Positions 1-8,833 of a stretch of 30,718 nucleotides of DNA are shown piece after piece. The position numbers and the translations under genes are program-made. This stretch comes from Pigoraptor chileana (taxonomy: Eukaryota; Opisthokonta; Filasterea), in the NCBI GenBank assembly GCA_943704495.1, contig CALSCR010002977.1, positions 1-30,718 of the forward strand. The letters run 5' to 3'. Within the stretch, counting starts at the first letter, position 1; the number at the start of each line of letters is the position of its first letter. A model generated the notes under the pieces. That model had not been told where the DNA came from. It saw only the letters and a list, made by a program, of their open reading frames with translations, and searched no databases.

Positions 1-603
1 TGCCGATTAGACATAAAGTTTTATGCCGCCCATGGCGCACAAAGACGGCACTCAGACACTTCGCTGAGCGGCCAGCAGTTTATATCACGTGACAAGGTGT
101 CATCAATATATTTCCGCTGTCTCGCATACAATTGTCTGCCATTATTTACGTTTGGCGTCATTGTCGACGTCACCTCCACAGGACCGACTGAAATAATTGT
201 GGGTTGTCTATGGGCTCAGTATGAAATCTGTGCATTCCAAAATAATCCACGCACCCACGCATCCAATGCATCATCTCCCAAAATGCGCGAGTTGCGTAAT
301 TACGTATGTTTTAATTTTTTTATTAATTGTAAATGACGACACTGTTTGGTATTGAAATTGTTAAGGAATGACGTAATTATAACAAATTTTTTTAATAGAT
401 TTTGTATAAAAAAATGTTTTTTGGCGGGCGATACTTTTTGAAAGGCGCGAGTGACAAAGGGCTTAGCTTGCACACGAAAGACGGCAAAGGTTCAGCTTTC
501 ATCATCACACACAAATACACTAATCATCACACTAATCTACCAGATTATTATTCAAAAATAGATTTTATTGCTCATTGTATGCGTTGGGCGCAGTAGTGCG
601 GAA
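1..603. other. 5' intergenic region / promoter of the bZIP-FCS-SAM gene
   Basis: No supportable gene. The stretch is AT-rich around 300-420. It holds bZIP-type half sites: GACGTCAC at 166-173 and TGACGTAA at 369-376. A palindromic E-box (TCACGTGA) lies at 85-92. Short open frames exist on both strands but show no domain, no codon bias and no splice partners, so I do not call them. Confidence 0.5.
369..376 (+). promoter_or_regulatory. CRE/ATF-type bZIP binding site
   Basis: TGACGTAA lies about 230 bp upstream of the ATG of a bZIP gene. It matches the CRE/C-EBP hybrid core recognised by many bZIP dimers. A second half site, GACGTCAC, is at 166-173. Binding is inferred only from the motif. Confidence 0.3.
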
Positions 604-1576
604 ATGGAGCAGCACGACGCATCAGCGGCGACCACCGCAAATGCGCACCCGAACAGCTGGGCACCGTATCCTCCCCTCGGGGATCGCAATGAGGCGACGC
701 GTGTGAAGAATAAGATTAGCGCCCGAAAGAGCCGAGAGCGGAAGAAGACATATATGCGCGAATTGGAGGAGCGCCTTGAGTTTCTCAACGGAGAGAACGA
801 GAAGCTGGTGTTGTACATCCGCAATCACCAGTGCTTCCACGCACAGGATGCACCGCCTCCTGTCGCACTCACCGCCCCTCCGGCCCCCCCGGAGCGCCTG
901 GCTGACCCCAATGGTCAGTATTCTCTCCGCAAGCATATACCATTACGTGTCATCCACACAACATCTGACCCTCAGTGCTTCTTTTGCTGTGTCTGTCTGT
1001 CTACATTCATACACGTACAGCTGCCGCCAGCAACGATACTGGAAAGTGCGATCACTGCCATGGCGCTGTGAAGAAGCTCGTGAAGCGTGGTTTGTATCGG
1101 TTTTGCAGCATGCGTTGCGCTAAGGCCCACGTGGCCCTTGGTGCCGCCGTCCCCGCCTTCCTCGGCAACACAGCAACCAAGAAGAAGTCGGCGCGCCCTG
1201 GTGTGTATCGGCGATTCCTTCATTGGTCTCGCATGCCATCCCTTCCTCCCTTCCTTCATTTCCCGTCATTCATGGAGAATATTTATAGCTATATTACATG
1301 ATGAAAAACGCGCGCGATGTTTATGCATGATTCCCGCTCATCCCGGTTACTGCCGCGCGCATCGTTTTTACTCGAGATGCAGAGTGTCAGGGCTGGGACG
1401 TACCTCGCGTGCAAGAGTACATCACGAGCATCGGTTTTGAAAAGTACAAGCAGGTGTTCCTGGACCACGAGATAGACGGACGCGCCCTCGTGCAGCTGGA
1501 CCGTGACCAGCTCGTGACGATGGGGCTGAAGCTTGGACCGGCCATCAACATTGAGTCGCGGATAGCAGAGCTTTAA
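604..1576 (+). CDS. bZIP - FCS zinc finger - SAM domain protein (Polyhomeotic-like C-terminus)
   Basis: Three exons, 604-913, 1021-1200 and 1383-1576 (acceptor 1377 is also in frame), give about 227 aa ending in TAA. Phases match at both junctions (1/2 and 1/2). Residues about 28-75 form a bZIP: the basic region NKISARKSR has the N-x2-SA-x2-SR signature, followed by heptad leucines L54, L61 and L68. Residues 113-136 form an FCS-type zinc finger (C113-x2-C116-x15-C132-x3-C136, with RFCSM and CAK). Residues about 167-227 form a SAM domain with EIDGRAL and LKLGPA, closest to Polyhomeotic SAM domains. The FCS-then-SAM order is that of animal PHC proteins of the PRC1 Polycomb complex, where SAM polymerises and FCS binds nucleic acid. 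A DNA-binding bZIP in front is unusual. Probable nuclear sequence-specific regulator; this role is inferred. The start is the first ATG in the open frame. Confidence 0.85.
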
Positions 1577-2118
1577 ACACACTCTCACACACCCACTCAC
1601 CCCACTTACCCCACTCGCATTAACATTCACACACGTGCATATACAATTGGGAGCGCGGTTCCTTGGCCGCCTGCAATTATGCCGGCTCGTTCTTGTTGCT
1701 TTGTGACTCGGGCCCACAGTGACGTCTGGGCGGATCGCCATCAGAGTCGTATGTTTCTGTTCCCCACTGCTTGTCCCGCCTGCCTTTTGCCTTTCTCGTC
1801 TCCGCCATTTGCCTTTGCGTTGTGCGCTTTCCTTGTCTGATGTTGTTGTCCTCGTCCAAAAGTGCGAAATACATGACATGACAGTCAAGTTGAATTTTGC
1901 CAGTCACGTGTCGCTCATCCGGGGTAGCATTTTTGGCGGGAAAGCTCAAATGGGTGATGCGAGTGACTGGCAAACTCAGAACGATATTTGGGCCCCGATA
2001 TTTCCATGTACATGTTGTATTGTTGCTCTTCGAGTTGCATTTTTTAGCTGTAATCTCCATCACATGCATCTCAGTTCACATGCACATGTGAGGTTGAGGC
2101 CTTGCACGACAAAGGAAG
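1577..2118. other. Intergenic spacer with promoter of the coiled-coil gene
   Basis: About 540 bp between two same-strand genes. An open frame crossing it (1719-2153, +) overlaps the next gene out of frame and has no recognisable feature, so it is not called. The notable element is the E2F-type site at 1932-1943. Confidence 0.5.
1932..1943 (+). promoter_or_regulatory. E2F/DP consensus site
   Basis: TTTGGCGGGAAA (complement TTTCCCGCCAAA) matches the canonical E2F/DP element TTTSSCGC. It lies about 180 bp upstream of the ATG at 2119. E2F sites normally drive G1/S genes. The downstream protein is a long coiled coil with many S/T-P sites, compatible with a cell-cycle or cytoskeletal role. Function is inferred. 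Confidence 0.4.
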
Positions 2119-4536
2119 ATGACATCCTTTTCTATGAGCTCGCGGCAGCTTGACTCACTCAGAGACGAGGCCGATGTGGAACTTGCGCGCCAGGACAAAG
2201 AGATGGAGGATGCCTTACAAAGGCTTGTGGCCGAGATGGGAATCGACGCAGGAACCTTGAGTATGATTGAGCACCACGGTGCCGATGACAGCGACGAAGA
2301 CTATGAGGAGCTGCTGCACAATCGTCCCGTGAGTGCCGCCGTTCACTTGCCTCTGGCGAGTGCGCACAATTCGCGACACGAGGTGACCTCCGACGAGAGC
2401 ATAGTCAGCGATGAATCGACGAAGACTCGGCTGAGAGCCGCTGTTTCGCACGCCGAAGACATCAGGCGGAATGCGGCGGCAGCGCATGAACGGCATATGG
2501 AAGAGATAGCGCACCTCGAATCCGAGTGCGCGGCACTGAAGCGCGAGTGCGGGAAGCACGCGATGGAAGGAACACGCGCGGCACAGGCCGAAGCAAGTGT
2601 AAATGAGCTCTCGCGGAGATGCAAAATACTGGAAGACGAGAAGGATGCCGCTGTGGAGAGAGCACTCGTCGTGCAACGAATCGCTGATGACCACAAAGAA
2701 GCTGCCGATTCGCTCCGCAGCGAGCTGCTTAATACGACCGCAGAGATGGCCAAAGTGCAGAAGCGATGCAATGATCTCGAGTCTGCATGTGCGGAATCGA
2801 ACGCGAGAGAGAACACGCACAAGGAAGAAAATGCTCGCCTGGAATCGGAGTGTGCGTCACTGCGGCTGTTGTGCGCCAAACACGCGACGGACGCCGCTCG
2901 AGCAGCACACGCTGAGGCAAATGTGGGTGATCTCGCCAGGAGATGCGCATCCCTGGAGGGCGATAGGGTTGCTGCGGTAGCGCGTGCCGATGCGCTCCAG
3001 CGAGATTTGCTTCTTGCAACCACAGAGGCGTCTGCAAAGATCGAAACCGCGGTTGCGACAAAATGTGCCGAGCTTTCGGAGAAATTGGCCGCCGCAGAGC
3101 GGGAGGCTGCCAAGGTTGAGAGTGCTCGAAAGAAGGATGCTGGAGACCAATGCGAGTTGATAGCACGATTGGAGGCTGAGTGTATGCGGCTGCGGGGCGA
3201 ATTATCCTCACTGCATGCGACAAAAGCGGCTCTTCTGGAGTCTGGACAACCCCGGACACTTGACTCACCCGCTGGCGATAACAATAGGACTCCGACACGC
3301 GGTCGCCCGGACTGCCCCGGTGCCACAGTCGATTCGCAGTTCATTTTAGCTGCCACGCCTCCGCCGGTGGAGAAAAGTGCCACGCCAATGGCACTCCGCA
3401 GTGCCCTCGGAGCTTTGGAGGATCAGCTACGGCAGGCGCGTGCGGCGCTTGATGCAGCGTGCGTCCGCGAGAGAGCACGCGCGATGGAGATCGAGTCACT
3501 TGAGGACGTGATATCCAAGATAGAGCGTGACGCTCGCCATATTAAAACAGTTGCAAGCGAGTCTTTGCGCGCAGAGTACGAGCGGCGTATTGATGAAGTG
3601 CGCGAGGTATGTGCCAAGGAACGCCGCCGTGCCGTCCAGGCGGAAAGGGAGAAGTTTGACCGCATGCTCGACGAGATGAGGGCGTCGGTCATTGACACGC
3701 GCAACAAATCGCTCTCGCGGATGCGCTCGGTGGTTGCAGAGGAGCGCCGAAAGGGAAGAGTGCTCGAATCGGAGAAGGAAATCCTCGCACAGCGCATTGC
3801 CGAGTTGGCGGCATCCGGGGCAGTGGACGGCGTCACGCCGCGGTCGCTCTCGGCGGAGCGTGCGCACATCCACCGCACCGAGCGGAAGAATGCCGATGAC
3901 GAAATCGGTGACAATGACGGCAACGATGGCAGTGACGCCGCGCATTGGAAGAGCTCCCCACAGGCGGTGGCATCATCGAGACCGCTTCCGGGGGGTTCGA
4001 CTGCAGTGACGAGTGCCGAATCAGAGTACGATCGGTGCGCCGCCGGCATCCGGGCGGAAATTGTGAGGGTGCGGTCACGTGCTGGCGGGCATGCGCACGA
4101 TGCCGGTGTGGATTCGCCACTCGCCCGTGGACACGAAGCACGTGACACGCAGTATGAGGCGATGCCATTGTCGCACAGGGGAATGCTTGAAAGGACCCCG
4201 GCGAGTGACCATCGGCGCCGCTTTGAAGGCGGCACAGAGGCCCCGCACACGCGCAAGGACGATTTGTATTTGGCGCGCACTCCCGCTGGCAGCGACCGCA
4301 GGCACGTGGGCGCCCCATTGCATGCGGATGATGGCTATGCGACGGCGTCTCCATATACGCCGTTGACTCATCGCACTGCACACGGACCGCGGAAGAGTGC
4401 GGCGGAGGTGCGATTGGGCGATGACACTGACCCCCGTGGTCGCGCGGCGGCTAATGCGCTCGATGTTCTTGGTGACGACGGCACGGTGGACGTGTTTGAC
4501 CGCTATGTCAGCGAGTGGCGCACGTCTGCCTTCTAG
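2119..4536 (+). CDS. Long coiled-coil protein with internally duplicated segment, 805 aa
   Basis: Single open frame without introns, ATG 2119 to TAG. Family not recognised. Residues 1-100 are acidic with a serine/glutamate-rich stretch (EVTSDESIVSDES). Residues about 100-375 and 425-565 are charged heptad coiled coil. A block of about 56 residues beginning HLESECAAL (132-187) is repeated at RLESECASL (240-295), offset by 108 residues, and a third partial copy starts at RLEAEC (350). Residues 375-425 and 570-805 are low-complexity linkers with S/T-P sites (for example RTPTRGR, RTPASD, ARTPAGSD, SPYTPL), plausible CDK targets. No membrane segment or signal peptide. Candidates are a centrosomal, basal-body or cytoskeletal scaffold; this is inference from composition and the upstream E2F site. 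Intronless, unlike most of its neighbours. Confidence 0.85.
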   Translation: MTSFSMSSRQLDSLRDEADVELARQDKEMEDALQRLVAEMGIDAGTLSMIEHHGADDSDEDYEELLHNRPVSAAVHLPLASAHNSRHEVTSDESIVSDESTKTRLRAAVSHAEDIRRNAAAAHERHMEEIAHLESECAALKRECGKHAMEGTRAAQAEASVNELSRRCKILEDEKDAAVERALVVQRIADDHKEAADSLRSELLNTTAEMAKVQKRCNDLESACAESNARENTHKEENARLESECASLRLLCAKHATDAARAAHAEANVGDLARRCASLEGDRVAAVARADALQRDLLLATTEASAKIETAVATKCAELSEKLAAAEREAAKVESARKKDAGDQCELIARLEAECMRLRGELSSLHATKAALLESGQPRTLDSPAGDNNRTPTRGRPDCPGATVDSQFILAATPPPVEKSATPMALRSALGALEDQLRQARAALDAACVRERARAMEIESLEDVISKIERDARHIKTVASESLRAEYERRIDEVREVCAKERRRAVQAEREKFDRMLDEMRASVIDTRNKSLSRMRSVVAEERRKGRVLESEKEILAQRIAELAASGAVDGVTPRSLSAERAHIHRTERKNADDEIGDNDGNDGSDAAHWKSSPQAVASSRPLPGGSTAVTSAESEYDRCAAGIRAEIVRVRSRAGGHAHDAGVDSPLARGHEARDTQYEAMPLSHRGMLERTPASDHRRRFEGGTEAPHTRKDDLYLARTPAGSDRRHVGAPLHADDGYATASPYTPLTHRTAHGPRKSAAEVRLGDDTDPRGRAAANALDVLGDDGTVDVFDRYVSEWRTSAF

Positions 4537-4950
4537 ATGACGCAGCGTTGCTTATTGAAGCAGGCTTACCAATGTGCCGCAGTTGCCACTGATGCGTGTT
4601 CAGTGGAAAGTTGTGGAACTGCCTGCGAATCGGATGTAATTATGTGTGTTTTGCTTTTGGCATTTGCGCCTTTTATTATATTTTGGAAGCGTATCTCTTT
4701 CTTTGAACTCCAAGGCTCACATGCGCTCCCTAAATACTTCCAAACCGAATGCTTTGATATTTTGTTTGGTTGTTTGTCGCATGCAAATCTCTATACAAAA
4801 GTGTGTGTGTATGGAAGTGCAGCGTGATGATGAACGCGCATTACGCTCGACAGCCACACAACACAATCACGCCAACATTTTGTGGGGAATCAGAGCCTGC
4901 ACTTGGGGAACACAACAGCACACGCCGCTGCACTTTGGTGGGATCGTGCC
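4537..4950. other. Convergent 3' intergenic region
   Basis: 414 bp between the stop codons of the coiled-coil gene (+) and the pseudokinase gene (-). It must hold both 3' UTRs. No gene or clear repeat seen. Confidence 0.5.
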
Positions 4951-7900
4951 TTATAAGCAAGCTGCGAACAATAGGGATTGGTGGCGGTGATTCATCCGGT
5001 AGACATCCTCAAGGAGCATGCGCCGATCGTAGCACTCACACCATTTCATGATTTTCTTCGCACACTTTTGTTTCTTTCGTTTGTAAGCGCGCTTTTGTGC
5101 ACCATCATGATCATCCCTCCCCATAGGAAGCTCGAGAGTTGAGCGAACGAATAGCCGCGGCTCCTCTGTCGTCGGCGGAAGGAGAATGCGCTCCACTGAC
5201 ACACGCTGATGGAAGAGCCAACGTTCGGGAGACGCGATCACGTGATGGTGATGATGACGACGCTGCGGCAGCGTGCATGAGTGGGCGAGAGCAAGCGTGA
5301 TCGCGAGAGACGACCACATTGGGGAGCCCGGATGAGCAAGATGGGCAAGGCTAAGCTCACTTTCGCCCCGACATTCACGATGTGGAGGATAAGTAGATTG
5401 CAGACAAGTATTGGGCGGCGGTTCCACGGCAGCCTCACGCGGAAGCCTGGGACCGCATTCGTCTCGTGAACAAGGAACAGAGACATCCTTCTCGCCGGGG
5501 CACGCTTCACCTTCACGCGAACGGTCTGCTGCGACTGAAGCTCCAGCATCATCGAGACTGGAACAACACATGCGGGTATCAGTGGCGACTTCGATGTCAT
5601 GCTCCGCCGTTTGTTCGCAAAAGCTGTCTCCTGCGTATGCTTCTGCGCATTGCACGGGCGCATCGGTCCCGCGTGGCGACAAACACATCGACGGACGGCT
5701 CGTCTGCGTCTGTATGAAAGGATGCTGAAATTGCAGCGGACAAGTGGGGATCAGTGACTATGCCATTTGCAAAGTGAGAGCAACAGCATTGGCATCTGAG
5801 GGATACAGGGAACCCACACACATACGCTCAGCATACTTTGGAATGCAGAGGCATTCATGCTGCATTCATGTCGGTCACGCACACTTCTTATTTTGGCAAT
5901 TGCAGGACGATGTCGTCCCAGAGAGAATACCTTCAGCAAGCTCGCTGCCGTGAGGCCACCAGAATCCCCATTATGCACCGATCCGTTCCCACAACAAACG
6001 CGAAGAAAATCCGCAAACTCCGCCGAAAAGACAGGCCGTTGGCAATCCCCACGCTGCCAAAACAAACGAACACAGCGCATACAGTGCAGATAATAATATC
6101 GAGCACGAGATAGTGAACCAAATTGTGGAAACTGCAGAACAGCAGATTGCCTCCATAACGTGCGCACACCCATGGCACACATTCACGTCACCCACCACAA
6201 CGGACAGCACGCAGAGTGCAATGGCACCAATGTCGATTTCAACCAGCCTCCCCCAAAGGGCATTGTTGAGGCTGTCTTCTCCCAGCGCATTCGCAGCACT
6301 CACATCATTCGCACCGTTCGCCGAGGTGGCATTTTGATCCGCTGGTGTAACGGAACGTGCATCACTCTCCTCCAACCCATTGGTCTCATTTCCAGACACT
6401 TTGGTCGCCGCGGTATGTGCAAAGTGTGGAAAATAGCGACACTTGTGAAACATTCCTGTCATGCAAAGAGGGAATTCAGTTGTGCCCAAAGGCGAGTCAA
6501 TCGACAGAGTGCAGATATTCCATTGTTGACGTCAGTCACGCCTGAGCAGGCACATGTGAAGCTGTTGCAGCGACACTTCCGCAGCACACCGTCACACCAT
6601 GCACACCAGAGGCCGTACATGCGAAGGTCAATACTATTGAGTTGGGTGTTTGGGGTTTGGGTTTGGGTTTGGGGTTGGGGTTGTGTTTGTGTTCGTGTTG
6701 TGTTAGTGTTGGGTATTTGTTTTTGGGACTACACACCGAGCTTTATGTGGCCATCGGCGCACACAAACAACGAATCCAACGACACAGCACAGTGCGCTAT
6801 CTTGTATGAGTGAAGGCGTGCAAGTCCCCGCAAGGCTCCAAAGGCGATTGCTGCCGCCTGGGTTTCCCTCTCCCAGGATGTGGGATTCGGACTCTGTTCA
6901 CGCTGTCGGACTAGAGCGGATCGGACGGTTGCAAGACCATCGGTATCATACAAAAGCTGTCGTCGAGAGATGTATGATCCAGGTTAGTGAATTATGTTTA
7001 TAGACTCCACAACAACTGTCGAGAGAAACGTGACACGGCCATCATACCCACTCCCACACTTTGGCAACGGCACTATACATGTACGGCAGGTTCATTTCGA
7101 TAGGCAGTTAAGGCGCCAACAGGATTATTTCAGCCCGAGTGGCATGGTGGTGCATTGAAATAAGAGAATTGAGGGCGGGGGCAAGTGCATGCATCGCAGT
7201 GCGTGATTTCAACTGCGTATCACCCACCACATGGACTGCACAATCCTCATCGACTGAAGGCGATGACCCTTGGTGGACGGAGCATACATTCCAGCCGCAG
7301 AATGCGCCAATGCACTGCACGAGCTCCACACATCCGCGGGCACACAGGGCAGCAACCGTCTCATCACGCAGTCGCACTCCATCCACACCGACTGCTGCCA
7401 TGCCTGCATTCCAATTCCCATTGGTGCAAAGCTTCTGCGTTGGTGCGGCACCAGCGGGGTCCATGCGAGGTCCTTGATTGCATGTGACCACTTGGTTTGT
7501 GTCATCAGTGCCAGTGGGGGATGAACCACGTGGCCGCTGGTGCTGGTCATCACGGGCGTCGTCAACTGGGGCGTGGGTGCGAATGGTGTCTGCAGTCTTC
7601 GCCACGCGCACAACACCACCCCGACACACGTTACTTATCTCCGTCGTTGCGAGGTCGACATAAGTACAAGGGCGTGAAGTGGTGAGGGCGGCGCACGCAA
7701 GCTCTCTTGCAGTGACGGAGCAGTGACACCATGTGTAGACGCGCCGGCGTGAGGGCCGCTGCTGCGTGGGCTTCGATTGCCGCTGAAAAGCACGCAATGG
7801 GCCACATGTGCGAGGGGGGTCACGTGCATGCTCCCCACTTTGAACTGCCTTTGCACTCAATGGTGGGAAGGGACCACCGACGCAGGAGTTCGCTGTTGCA

Positions 7901-8457
7901 TCCGCAGTGGTAGTAACAGTGACGCTGTTCGCAGTAACAACCGCAGTAACTGCAGCAGTAACGGCCTCCGTGACGACGGCCCGAGTTAGGTCTTCTTGAG
8001 GATCAGGAGAGCCGGGTGTGCCATATATTGTAAATACGGATGGAGTGCGCGTGGATGTGAATGTGGACGTGGATTGTGATATACACAAGACAGAGTTGCC
8101 GTGAATTGTGAGATAATCTCCGCCTGTCGGAACATTCGCGTTGACAATGGAATCGGAGTGGAGTCCTGGGAACGCGAAAGCAAGAAGATCTGTGCAGTTT
8201 ACACTTGAAGACGGAGAGAAGATACGGCCGGTGCGGACGACCGGGGAGTTGGTGTCTGTCAGAGTGATGTACATGCCATCCGCCACTGTAGAGCTACACG
8301 GGGAAAAACAGTGCGAGACGGCCGTCAACAGGTGCAAGGAATCAGGCCAGTGGGTGCACTTCCCACAGCTTGTAACACAGAGACAAGGAGAATTGAAGTC
8401 GGTGTGAATGGGACTCAACAACTGAGACAGCCAACACACTTGCCTTCCCATGTTCAT
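4951..8457 (-). CDS. Pseudokinase with long N-terminal extension (five exons, one in-frame TAA)
   Basis: Exons on the minus strand: 8457-7048, 6956-6737, 6455-6187, 6053-5931, 5724-4951; all phases match. About 930 codons. Kinase fold, in order: degenerate glycine loop IGAFCGW (about 383), beta-3 CAVHVV with histidine (H409) in place of the ATP lysine, helix C ending SMHHH, helix E GLARLHS, catalytic loop HCAVSLDS instead of HRDxKxxN, MFH (545-547, spanning a splice junction) instead of DFG, helix F EIDIGAIAL (about 617), then FSAEFADFL, and ASLLK joined by splicing to HPFI, the classic C-lobe end. Every catalytic motif is lost while the hydrophobic framework remains, so it is a pseudokinase. 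The N-terminal ~370 residues and the ~250-residue C-terminus (basic near its end) are not recognised. Codon 450 is TAA (7108-7110): a stop, a tiny intron, or an error. The ATG at 8457 is the first in the long frame. Confidence 0.7.
6644..6680 (+). repeat. Telomere-like G-rich tract (TTTGGG/TTTGGGG units)
   Basis: A run of GGG/GGGG blocks separated by two to four T/G bases lies inside intron 2 of the pseudokinase gene; on that gene's sense strand it is C-rich. With more than four G-runs it fits the G-quadruplex pattern. It may be an interstitial telomere-like repeat or a simple microsatellite. Confidence 0.6.
7108..7110 (-). other. In-frame TAA inside the pseudokinase reading frame
   Basis: Reading through this TAA keeps the frame for 20 more codons to a donor GTATGA at 7047, whose phase fits the next exon, which has a CTAAC branch-like motif upstream of its acceptor. 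Alternatively a 48-nt intron (GTTGGC...TATAG) would remove it in frame. Other genes here use TAA as a normal stop, so reassignment is unlikely. Confidence 0.7.
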
Positions 8458-8833
8458 CGGTCTTAGTTCGCACGGAAGAATGCACTCTTTTGTGCAAGTT
8501 TGCAAGTGTTGCCACTGACTAAATTCTGTTACACTATGAACATTAAATCCCTTGCAGTGACGGGTCAATTGCACTTTATATACAAGACCACACTAGGTTC
8601 ATGCAGAATGAGCACATCAATGGTTGGATTCAACGTCAACTGTCAAAACTGGTCTCACTATTTGCAGATGAACTGTGACAGAAATGATCTGTAAATGTCA
8701 CTTCTGACTGTCATTGGTGCGGCGGGCACGTGACCTGGGCCGTTCAAACAGCACAGGTCAGAACAGTCGGTTTCGGAAGAATGAAGTCACACGCCGCTGT
8801 TATTAAAACTTACAATGCGACGATTCAATAAGT
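8458..8833. promoter_or_regulatory. Divergent promoter region, pseudokinase (-) / Sel1-DUF4246 (+)
   Basis: 376 bp between two divergent start codons. A TATA box, TATATAAA on the minus strand, is at 8575-8582, about 120 bp upstream of the pseudokinase ATG. An E-box (GCACGTGACC) lies around 8725-8734, about 100 bp upstream of the plus-strand gene. Motif-based only. Confidence 0.45.

Noticed and set aside
402-596. 64-codon plus-strand frame upstream of the bZIP gene
   Set aside because: Low-complexity AT-rich start, no domain, and no splice phase needed by the downstream gene, which has its own ATG.
2343-3383. 346-codon open frame on the minus strand, opposite the coiled-coil gene
   Set aside because: It is the complement of a codon-biased Glu/Ala/Arg-rich coiled coil, gives a Ser/Ala-rich protein with no domain, and the plus-strand protein has clear heptads and internal repeats.
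5971-6180. Apparent multi-pass membrane segment on the minus strand (intron sequence after GDVNV...)
   Set aside because: The kinase C-lobe continues in phase only if 6054-6186 is an intron; the hydrophobic run is read-through into that intron and the wrong frame of the next exon.
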